DNA of 59,933 nucleotides from an uncultured bacterium (GTDB lineage Bacteria; Cyanobacteriota; Vampirovibrionia; Gastranaerophilales; Gastranaerophilaceae), in contig CASFPS010000020.1 of assembly GCA_949296355.1 (NCBI GenBank), forward strand, positions 1 through 59,933, read 5' to 3'. Of this stretch, positions 53,001-59,933 are shown one piece after another. The notes under the pieces are model-generated. The model saw only the letters and a list, made by a program, of their open reading frames with translations, was not told where the DNA came from and made no database searches. How positions within the stretch are numbered: position 1 is the first letter of the stretch; each line of letters begins with the position of its first letter. Made by a program: the position numbers and the translations under genes.

Positions 53001-53427
53001 AAAGCTCCTGCTGGGAAATACTGTCACCGATATTGAGGTCAAAAGAATTTTCCTCAAAAAACTCTTTAGACGGAAACTTTTCCAATAAGACTTTAACAGG
53101 TGCAATTACAATATCGGGTTTGTCAATAAGCGTTTTTACCTGCTTTTCATAATCGTATAAACTTCCCGCTACAGCTTCGTAAGGAGAAATATTTTGATAA
53201 GGAATTGTCGCTGCTTCAAGTTCAAACAACCTCTCTAAATCTGCGGAATACTTTAAGGCAGACTGCTCGGTTGAGGTTACAAACAAAACTTTTTTTTCAG
53301 AAAGTTTATAAATATATTTCAGCAATAACAACCGGCTAAACGTCGTAAGTCCTGTTAGTGTAAAACTTTTACCTTTTTTTACATTTCTGACAAAACTGTC
53401 AAAAAATGAAGCAAATTCTAATTTCAT
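50014..53427 (-). CDS. mfd: Transcription-repair coupling factor
   Basis: An 1137-residue Mfd. N-terminal UvrB-homology region (1-350), RNA polymerase-interacting CarD-like domain (GEYVVHSIHGVGIYKGL near 450-520), RecG-like translocase with Walker A GDVGFGKTEVAMRA, DEEH box, helicase motif VI QLRGRVGRSEKQAYCY, and C-terminal TRCF domain. It removes stalled RNA polymerase and recruits UvrA. Full length, intact, no obvious ribosome site before the ATG at 53427. Confidence 0.96.
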   Translation of the reverse strand: MKLEFASFFDSFVRNVKKGKSFTLTGLTTFSRLLLLKYIYKLSEKKVLFVTSTEQSALKYSADLERLFELEAATIPYQNISPYEAVAGSLYDYEKQVKTLIDKPDIVIAPVKVLLEKFPSKEFFEENSFDLNIGDSISQQELLKRFTKLGYKRSTMVSDIGEFSIRGDIADIYTLEDNPVRIEFWGDEIVDIRFFNNETQKSIEKIKGVNIKPLYKFVQPDKMPEGFPVELKEQFENEGYFEGINVYQSYFNDNLVSIFDYFDDYIIIVDEYAEVSAKYGQIDDNFINSYNEALKTQLIYPLKEINHFTLTEVVNKIAGFQKIYLNNFLSDENNEVIDIDARNVQIFDANMDAAAGFIQEHKGYQITIATDFQERVKEVFAGYGIFDINYIRNITSQGTELRDGKILLLTDRELFNKRQKEVPSNRKRRYKEKAEYIENINDIQEGEYVVHSIHGVGIYKGLTKQEFDGQLKDYLTIEYANKDKLHIPAEQINMLCRYRGSGQVKPKLSRMGGSDWENTKTRVKKEVETIAYDLLRLYARRKMQTGIEFAPDSPLQLEMEDTFEYIETPDQLKAINQIKADMESPNPMDRLVCGDVGFGKTEVAMRAMFKAVTSLKQVAVIVPTTVLALQHFQTVSERFKPFGIDVELLCRFRSAKERKETLTNLATGKCDVVIATHSLLQDNVTFKDLGLLVIDEEHRFGVRHKEKLKEFRENIDIISMSATPIPRTLYMSLSGIKDISVINTPPQNRLPIKTFVGEYNEHTVKNAIVNELDRDGQVFYLYNRVETIEEFKLELQKLVPHARIAIGHGQLSEKQLEDVIIGFDNHESDILLCTTIIENGLDIPNANTMIIHEADKLGLAQLYQLRGRVGRSEKQAYCYCFYKGKYNQVTKDGKTKQLEYKGLSEEATERLKAIKEFTTLGSGYRIAMRDVEIRGVGNILGTKQHGHMINVGFDTYCQLLEETVNELKGEKVKANKPTIVDINITAYIPDEWVGSTEQKMIEYKRLSDVKNETELNYIVSEWKDRFSRIPEEVENLIKLIRIRLAATDCGITIIREAGNDIRIYSPFTPYEWNIIKNGLDKTILRRVKFTVAPKSCQDGKSILLVNNQNLTFEEIFDILSGLFYNIKETVNRFTAAK

Positions 53428-53579
53428 AATAATATTGTATGCAGCAGCCCTTATTTTTCCATAATTTTAACTTAAATATCGGATTTTTTCAATTTTCAAC
53501 AAATATTTATCCGTAACTCTTACTTTGCTAAAACCGGATGTTTATGTTAGAATTTTTTTGTTATTGGAGTACGAAAATT

Positions 53580-53861
53580 ATGATTACAATCAAAGACGTA
53601 GAACACGTAGCAAAACTGGCTCGTTTGGAATTAACGGAAGAAGAAAAAGAAAAATTTACAAAACAGTTAGGTGATGTCCTCAAGCACGTTGATGCCATGA
53701 ACGAAGTTGATACATCAAATGTTGAGCCGATGGCGCACGCAATTGATTTTGTAAACGTCATGAGAGATGACGAAGTATATTATGAACAAACAAAAGAAGA
53801 ACTTATGAAGAACGCTCCGGATGAAGAAAACGGATTCTTCAGGGTTCCGAAAATCAATTAA
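53580..53861 (+). CDS. gatC: Glutamyl-tRNA(Gln) amidotransferase subunit C
   Basis: A 93-residue GatC: DVEHVAKLARLELTEEE at the N-terminus and the VEPMAHAIDF middle segment. Part of GatCAB, which amidates Glu-tRNA(Gln) and/or Asp-tRNA(Asn), fitting a non-discriminating GltX. The ATG at 53580 has GGAG 10 bases upstream; the frame opens earlier (53538) without a ribosome site. gatA and gatB are not adjacent. Terminator follows. Confidence 0.93.
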   Translation: MITIKDVEHVAKLARLELTEEEKEKFTKQLGDVLKHVDAMNEVDTSNVEPMAHAIDFVNVMRDDEVYYEQTKEELMKNAPDEENGFFRVPKIN

Positions 53862-53870
53862 GAAAATACA

Positions 53871-53895
53871 GGAGGGCTAACTGCCCTCTTTTTTT
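53871..53895 (+). terminator. gatC terminator
   Basis: GAGGGC-taact-GCCCTC followed by seven T. Confidence 0.88.
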
Positions 53896-53911
53896 AGGGC
53901 AGGGGGGGAAA

Positions 53912-54160
53912 ATTAGTGACTAAGTGATTAAGTGACTGAGTGACTAAGGAAAATGTAGGTTGGGTGGAACCCAACAAAAACTTTAGAAATGTAAGTCAGA
54001 TTTACTAATCCGACCAAAACTACAAACTAAATGTCATTGCTTCAGGTAGTCAAAACAGCCCGAAGGAATCTATAACGAAGATCCCCTCACCCGAATTTCT
54101 AAGTTCGCTAGACGCTCACTAAGAAATTCTTCCCTCTCCCACAAAGGGGCGAGGGGAAAA
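53912..54160. repeat. Repeat cluster between gatC and pyrG
   Basis: Starts with four 8-base units GTGACTAA, GTGATTAA, GTGACTGA, GTGACTAA (about 53917-53948); then the TGTAGGTTGGGTG...CCCAAC palindrome and its companion TTTACTAATCCGAC (53953-54025); then CCCCTCACCCGAATTTCTAAG and a CGAGGGGAA end (54085-54160). No gene in 53862-54191. Confidence 0.75.
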
Positions 54161-54182
54161 ATTAGAACAATAAAATTTTTAA

Positions 54183-55802
<1,620 letters not shown>

Positions 55803-55804
55803 AT

Positions 55805-56200
55805 CTACTTATTTATAATAACATTTTTAAACATTCTGTTTTTAGGCGCATCATTACCTAATTTTACAAGCTTTTCAAAAGCAAACTTAAGCGGATTCAT
55901 TTTTGTTTCACTTTTGAATGTAGTAATTTTATCCTTTTTAAAATCCTGCATTGTTTTAGGAACAATTACTTCCGGCTTTTTTATAAAACGTGTAAAAGTA
56001 ATATAAGGTTTGCCGTCTTTTTCCCCTACATCTACCAATAAACGACGATTGAAATAATATTTTTCAATATTCTTGCGTGAATTATTAAGTTTATCGAATT
56101 TATTATGTTCTACGGCATAATTTGCTACACGTCTCAAGGATTCACTATCAAGAAAACGTGCTTTGAAATTTAGGGTATTATTTTGAGAGTTAATATTCAT
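55805..56200 (-). CDS. Short basic protein with N-terminal polar/Phe motif
   Basis: A 131-residue basic protein, no family recognised. It begins MNINSQNNTLNFKARF, an Asn-rich leader ending in Phe-Lys-Ala, similar to the starts at 1870 and 45307. The rest is Lys/Arg-rich alpha/beta. It converges with pyrG (2-base gap). No strong ribosome site. Confidence 0.55.
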   Translation of the reverse strand: MNINSQNNTLNFKARFLDSESLRRVANYAVEHNKFDKLNNSRKNIEKYYFNRRLLVDVGEKDGKPYITFTRFIKKPEVIVPKTMQDFKKDKITTFKSETKMNPLKFAFEKLVKLGNDAPKNRMFKNVIINK

Positions 56201-56242
56201 ATCGATAATAAAATTCGTAAAAATAATTTTTGCTATTTTAAA

Positions 56243-56962
56243 TCAGCTCAATCTTAAAAAAGCTTCAACTTTTGCCTTGATTGAGTTTGAGGCATAATCA
56301 TCTATATCAATATAGAGTCCGTTGTATTTATCGGCTAAATATTTAGCAAGCTGAGCCTTTGCACAAAAAGCCTGGGCGTAAAAAACAGTCGGAACATTTT
56401 CATCCACAAACATTTCCAGCTCTAAATCAGCAGGGGTTCCTGCTTCCACACACCTTGTCCAGCCGTAAACGTGGGTTGTATCAGGAAATAGCCTTAATAT
56501 TTCCAAATCATTAGGCGGTACTCCCCAGAACCCGAATTCCGCAGGAATTTGAGTTATTGAATGCTCCACCGGTGTTATAATATCAGCAGTAATCATAGTA
56601 ATTTTGTCATATAAAGGCAAATTGCTCGTACTTATTTTCAACTCTCTTTTCGGCTCTAATTTTTCATAAATTGTCTGAATTACATTAAATCCCATATCCA
56701 TAAGAATTCTTGACGCAAACCAGCCGCTGTCGCATTTATCTTTACCAATCGGAGCAACTATTAAATCCGGCTTTAAATGAATCGTATTATCAATAATATT
56801 TCTGATAATTTTACAATAAGATTCCGGAAGGATATTAGTTTTCGGGTAATAAAAATCAATATCCAGATCTATCCATTCTGCCGACGGGTAATCCTTCTTA
56901 ACTTTTTTTACTATATCAGGGTCGGGATACCCCCAGAACCCGATTTTTGTTATACTTGCCAT
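56243..56962 (-). CDS. Unknown protein with internal FWG duplication
   Basis: A 239-residue soluble protein, no family recognised. Two segments match each other: IGFWGYPDPDIVKKVKKDYP near residue 7 and FGFWGVPPNDLEILRLFP near residue 143, each beginning a half of similar size, suggesting duplication of an alpha/beta domain. The ATG has TAATAT exactly 6 bases upstream and no ribosome site. It is divergent from the TSCPD gene. Confidence 0.6.
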   Translation of the reverse strand: MASITKIGFWGYPDPDIVKKVKKDYPSAEWIDLDIDFYYPKTNILPESYCKIIRNIIDNTIHLKPDLIVAPIGKDKCDSGWFASRILMDMGFNVIQTIYEKLEPKRELKISTSNLPLYDKITMITADIITPVEHSITQIPAEFGFWGVPPNDLEILRLFPDTTHVYGWTRCVEAGTPADLELEMFVDENVPTVFYAQAFCAKAQLAKYLADKYNGLYIDIDDYASNSIKAKVEAFLRLS

Positions 56963-56991
56963 AATCTTATATTACAATAAACAGGAGAAAT

Positions 56992-57020
56992 TTGATTATG
57001 AATATGCAAAATGATATAAT
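56992..57020 (+). promoter_or_regulatory. Promoter of the TSCPD gene
   Basis: TTGATT (56992-56997), 17 bases, TATAAT (57015-57020). It lies downstream of, and divergent to, the -10 box of the 56243-56962 gene (56969-56974). Confidence 0.65.
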
Positions 57021-57057
57021 TGGTGTTAGTAATACATTTATCAGTGAGGAGTATGAT

Positions 57058-57366
57058 ATGAGCGAGAATATAGAAATAAAAGAATCAAACGGAGTCGACT
57101 TTGTAAGATTCCAGCCTAAAGGTGTCTGCTGCAAACTTATGCAGATGAGAATTAAAGACGATATTATAGAGGATGTTGAATTTGTAGGCGGCTGCAACGG
57201 AAACCTCAAAGGTATCGGGATTTTAATTCGCGGAATGAATATTCACGATATAATCCCTAAACTAAGCGGGCTGCCTTGCGGAAGCAGACCGACAAGCTGT
57301 CCGGATCAGCTTACACAAGGAATACAGGCGTATATCGAAGCTAAATCAGGTGTTAAAGCTGTTTAG
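57058..57366 (+). CDS. TSCPD-domain protein (TIGR03905-like)
   Basis: A 102-residue protein with the motif near its end: GLPCGSRPTSCPDQLTQGI split as PCGSRPTSCPDQL, plus CCKLMQ and GGCNGNLKG segments. Small TSCPD proteins resemble the C-terminal domain of class II ribonucleotide reductases and bind metal through Cys. The start at 57058 is set by GAGGAG eight bases upstream; the frame is open from 56992 without a ribosome site. Confidence 0.85.
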   Translation: MSENIEIKESNGVDFVRFQPKGVCCKLMQMRIKDDIIEDVEFVGGCNGNLKGIGILIRGMNIHDIIPKLSGLPCGSRPTSCPDQLTQGIQAYIEAKSGVKAV

Positions 57367-57369
57367 AAA

Positions 57370-57480
57370 GCTTATAGAGATTCTTCGGGCTTACGCCCTC
57401 TGAATGACAAAATGTAGGTTGGGTGAAACCCAACAAAAACTTTAGAAATGCAGGGCGGATTTACTAATCCGGCAGAAACA
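57370..57480. repeat. Intergenic repeat abutting the icd ribosome site
   Basis: ATTCTTCGGGCTTACGCCCT (57381-57400, as at 3701), then TGTAGGTTGGGTGAAACCCAAC (57414-57434 region) and TGCAGGGCGGATTTACTAATCC (57450-57471), intact palindromes. The repeat ends 4 bases before the AGGAG of the next gene. Confidence 0.75.
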
Positions 57481-57489
57481 GGAGTGGAA

Positions 57490-58497
57490 ATGAAATCAAT
57501 AACTTTAATCAAAGGTGACGGAATTGGACCGGAAATTACGGATTCGGTAATCAAAATTATTAATGCGGCAGGTGTAGCAATTGACTGGGACATTCAAACC
57601 GCCGGAGCCGACGTGATTGAAACAGAAGGAACTCCGCTACCTAAGAGAGTTATTGAATCTGTTAAAAAGAACAAAGTTGCCTTAAAGTCACCCGTTACAA
57701 CGCCTATCGGGAAAGGATTCCGCTCGGTTAATGTACAGTTAAGAAAAGAGCTTGATTTATACGCAAATTTGAGACCTTGCTATAACTTACCAAATGTAAA
57801 AACAAAATACGATAAAGTCGATATTGTTGTCGTAAGAGAAAATACAGAAGATTTATATGCGGGAATTGAGCGCCGGGTTGACGAAAATACTGCTGAAAGT
57901 ATTAAAATTATCACCCGCTCTGCCTCTGAACGTATTGCAAAATTTGCATTTGATTATGCCGTAAATAACAACAGAAAAGAAGTTTGCGTCGTTACAAAAG
58001 CCAACATTTGCAAGTTGTCTGACGGTTTATTCTTAGACTGCGCAAGAAAAATTGCTGCAGAATATTCAAATATAAAATTCAGAGAAATACTTGTAGACAA
58101 TTGCTGCATGCAGCTTGTACAAAATCCTAACCAGTTTGATGTACTTCTGCTTCCAAACCTGTATGGGGATATCGTTTCAGACCTTTGTGCAGGACTCGTA
58201 GGCGGACTCGGAATCGCTCAAGGCGCAAATATCGGAAAAGACTATGCAGTATTTGAGCCTGTTCACGGCTCCGCTCCGGACATTGCCGGGCAGGATAAGG
58301 CAAACCCTACTGCTATGCTGATGTCTGCTATAGAAATGCTTAATTATATCGGGGAAAAAGATGCTGCAAGCCGCATTAAACTGGCTCTTTTTGAGACTCT
58401 AAATGCCGGAGTCAAAACCGCTGATTTAAACGGAAATGCCTCTTGCAGTGAATTTACGCAGGCAATAATCAAAAGACTGGCAGTCCTTGTTAAATAG
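57490..58497 (+). CDS. icd: NAD-type isocitrate dehydrogenase
   Basis: A 335-residue beta-decarboxylating dehydrogenase: [13 protein letters not shown] at the start, the substrate-binding [18 protein letters not shown] (Ser, Asn and Arg spacing of isocitrate rather than isopropylmalate enzymes), [14 protein letters not shown], and [15 protein letters not shown] plus [14 protein letters not shown] near the cofactor site. Closest to short NAD-dependent IDHs. The AGGAG ribosome site sets the ATG at 57490. It overlaps the convergent 58490 gene by 8 bp. Confidence 0.88.
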   Translation: MKSITLIKGDGIGPEITDSVIKIINAAGVAIDWDIQTAGADVIETEGTPLPKRVIESVKKNKVALKSPVTTPIGKGFRSVNVQLRKELDLYANLRPCYNLPNVKTKYDKVDIVVVRENTEDLYAGIERRVDENTAESIKIITRSASERIAKFAFDYAVNNNRKEVCVVTKANICKLSDGLFLDCARKIAAEYSNIKFREILVDNCCMQLVQNPNQFDVLLLPNLYGDIVSDLCAGLVGGLGIAQGANIGKDYAVFEPVHGSAPDIAGQDKANPTAMLMSAIEMLNYIGEKDAASRIKLALFETLNAGVKTADLNGNASCSEFTQAIIKRLAVLVK

Positions 58498-59047
58498 CCG
58501 GCTTCAAGCGTTCCATAAGTTTTAGGCATTCTCCTGCGTACTTCTTGATTGTTGCAGGAAAATCCCCTTTTATAAGCTGTTTTAAATCTTCTTTTGAATT
58601 GTTATTCTCCAGAATTTTACTGCCGCGTTTTTTTAAATGCAATTTAAAGCGTGAAATTGTGAAATCTTGCTTTACTGCCTCAACAACGACCAGCCGGCTG
58701 TCTGTCTGCATATTAGGTTGTTTACTCAATGTGACAATGTCCACATAGCCATTTCCGGGTTTTGCCCCGCTATATCCGGCAATAGGACAGTATGTCTCCG
58801 AAGGTTTATATACTCTGAGAGTTCGTCGATTAGGCCATCTCATTTCCGGATATGACCAGTCTTGATTCCGTATATCATAATACTCTTTTTCTATAACTCT
58901 TGTTTTAGGAGCTTTTTGTTTATATACCTTATTAAGAGACATATTAGCGCCCTGCCTTGTAAGGCAGCACAAAGTCCCGTTTTTAGCTTCAAACATTTTA
59001 TATTCAACTGGAGATACACTATCGAAATAACTTGATAAATAGCCCAT
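58490..59047 (-). CDS. Unknown basic protein
   Basis: A 185-residue basic protein with no signal peptide; no family recognised. N-terminal part is Cys/aromatic-containing (FEAKNGTLCCLTR), the middle is Pro/Arg/Tyr-rich, the end a Lys-rich helix. AAAGGAT lies before the ATG. It converges with icd with an 8-bp overlap. Confidence 0.55.
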   Translation of the reverse strand: MGYLSSYFDSVSPVEYKMFEAKNGTLCCLTRQGANMSLNKVYKQKAPKTRVIEKEYYDIRNQDWSYPEMRWPNRRTLRVYKPSETYCPIAGYSGAKPGNGYVDIVTLSKQPNMQTDSRLVVVEAVKQDFTISRFKLHLKKRGSKILENNNSKEDLKQLIKGDFPATIKKYAGECLKLMERLKPAI

Positions 59048-59121
59048 TTATTATCCTTTCAGTTCTTATTTGTATGTATAAAAAACCAAAAAAATAAAAT
59101 TTGCTAGTTTGTTTATAAATA

Positions 59122-59163
59122 TTAAAAAACCTCCCCTTAAAAGTCTTTTAAGAGGAGGTTTAA
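59122..59163 (-). terminator. ispF terminator
   Basis: AAACCTCCTCTTAAAA / TTTTAAGGGGAGGTTT on the minus strand, a strong stem followed by a T-run (59127-59122). Confidence 0.85.
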
Positions 59164-59177
59164 AAAATTTTTCCTTG

Positions 59178-59672
59178 TTAAGATCCTATTCTTTCAAGCA
59201 TAACAACCGCTTGTGCTTCTATTGCGAGTTTTCCGCCAACAGCATCAAGCTGCTCTTTTGTCTTTGCCTTAATCGAGATATCCATCTTATCCAGACCTAA
59301 ATAAGGCGCCAGAACAGATTTCATTTGCGGAATATAAGGCATAAGTTTTGGTTCCTGGGCAATAATGTTGGTATCAATATTGCTGATCCAGTAACCCTGA
59401 GCTTGAACTTTGTCACATACTTTCTTCAAAAGGGTTAAGCTATCTGCATCTTTAAATCTGTCATCAGTATCAGGAAACAGTGTCCCGATATCATCCATAG
59501 CCAAAGCTCCCAACAGTGCATCCATAATGGCGTGTACAAGTACATCAGCATCAGAGTGTCCTTCCAAACCTTTTTCGTAAGGTATTTTTACGCCGCCTAT
59601 TATTAAATCTCTATTTTCTATAAGCTTATGAATATCATAGCCTATACCTATTCTATACTGTTGTTCTGACAT
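59178..59672 (-). CDS. ispF: 2-C-methyl-D-erythritol 2,4-cyclodiphosphate synthase
   Basis: A 164-residue enzyme of the MEP isoprenoid pathway. Metal-binding DIH (GYDIHKL) near residue 9 and His in EGHSDADVLVHAIMDALLGA, then DIGTLFPDTD. Forms trimers in the cytoplasm. Start at the ATG 59672; no other MEP gene is nearby. Confidence 0.95.
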   Translation of the reverse strand: MSEQQYRIGIGYDIHKLIENRDLIIGGVKIPYEKGLEGHSDADVLVHAIMDALLGALAMDDIGTLFPDTDDRFKDADSLTLLKKVCDKVQAQGYWISNIDTNIIAQEPKLMPYIPQMKSVLAPYLGLDKMDISIKAKTKEQLDAVGGKLAIEAQAVVMLERIGS

Positions 59673-59887
59673 AGTAGCAACCTCTCATTAAAAACATCCT
59701 GTATATATTTATTATAGCACATGTATAATGATATAACACTCATTTCTTAATATTTTTTAACATAAAAGTAGTATAAAATAAACTTAACTTTACATTTCTT
59801 AATATTTAAGCAACAAAAAGGCAATTTTTTGAAGCAGATATACTTTATATATATGTAAGAGATAAACGAAAGAGAGAGTAAGAAAGA
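59673..59887. other. Spacer with no recognised gene
   Basis: An A+T-rich 215-base gap between the divergent ispF and the truncated gene at 59888. A TTGAAG with downstream TATA-rich sequence (about 59829-59858) is a weak promoter candidate. Nothing else is recognised. Confidence 0.4.
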
Positions 59888-59933
59888 TGACAGCAACATA
59901 CGACGCAATCGAAAGAAATAAAAAACCGGCAGG
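59888..59933 (+). CDS. Start of a gene cut by the window edge
   Basis: ATG at 59888 with a purine-rich AGAGAGAGTAAGAAAG leader opens 15 codons (MTATYDAIERNKKPA) before the window ends. The product cannot be identified from this. Confidence 0.4.

Overview
The window reads as a chromosomal segment of an A+T-rich, Gram-negative-type, probably fermentative gut bacterium. My best inference is a non-photosynthetic cyanobacterial relative (Melainabacteria / Vampirovibrionia, Gastranaerophilales-like). Reasons: a cyanobacterial-style primary sigma factor next to dnaG, two Amidase_3 cell-wall amidases (one with AMIN-like N-terminal repeats), an LppM/DUF3153 lipoprotein and LemA, an MEP-pathway isoprenoid gene, lipoboxes and signal peptides, and intergenic spacers packed with short palindromic and heptamer repeats of the kind common in cyanobacteria. 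No rRNA, CRISPR array, prophage or complete insertion sequence was seen. One tRNA gene (Arg, anticodon TCT) is present.

Layout. 1-3464: DedA membrane protein, a small-gene pair, a lineage-type short protein and a ferritin-like protein. 3465-4170: a MITE-like repeat followed by a candidate type I toxin-antitoxin locus (26-residue membrane peptide plus convergent antisense RNA). 4173-7185: LysR regulator divergent from a three-gene operon (74-aa protein, DUF3737 beta-helix, alpha/beta hydrolase). 7190-10794: accessory block with a methyltransferase-like protein, an Abi/HEPN protein between two copies of a hairpin-plus-43-bp repeat, and a Fic protein under a large palindromic operator, ending at tRNA-Arg. 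10975-16835: two signalling cassettes (soluble kinase plus REC-GGDEF-REC protein; PC4-like protein; REC-PAS-kinase plus NarL-type regulator plus propeller-like protein). 16839-24801: prfB-tmk, a DUF3137/LemA/LppM envelope cluster, lytic transglycosylase and a serpin-like secreted protein.

24919-33565: aminotransferase, U32 protein, YqeG phosphatase, amidase, murI, gltX and a second amidase, a cell-wall-rich stretch. 33566-37043: structured repeat element and the dnaG-rpoD operon. 37044-37849: an 800-bp repeat cluster. 37850-44832: coiled-coil protein, mtnA, a 923-residue heptad-repeat protein, then ssb, a four-carbon acid sugar kinase and pdxA in one overlapping operon. 45307-48261: a 984-residue ClpN / degenerate AAA / M41 protease fusion. 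48292-59672: PrsA-type foldase, mfd, gatC, pyrG, several unknown small proteins, a TSCPD protein, NAD-type isocitrate dehydrogenase and ispF. A further gene starts at 59888 and runs off the end.

The most unusual signals are: (1) the candidate Fst/par-like toxin-antitoxin locus at 3821-4166, with matched promoters, an antisense terminator and a shared 10-nt direct repeat; (2) the membrane-less M41 protease whose ATPase motifs are degenerate but whose zinc site is intact; (3) a recurrent promoter layout, -10 box then exactly 6 nt then the start codon, which predicts leaderless mRNAs; (4) the repeat-bounded abi cassette and the 17-bp perfect palindrome over the fic promoter. All functional statements rest on reading motifs by eye; no database search was run.
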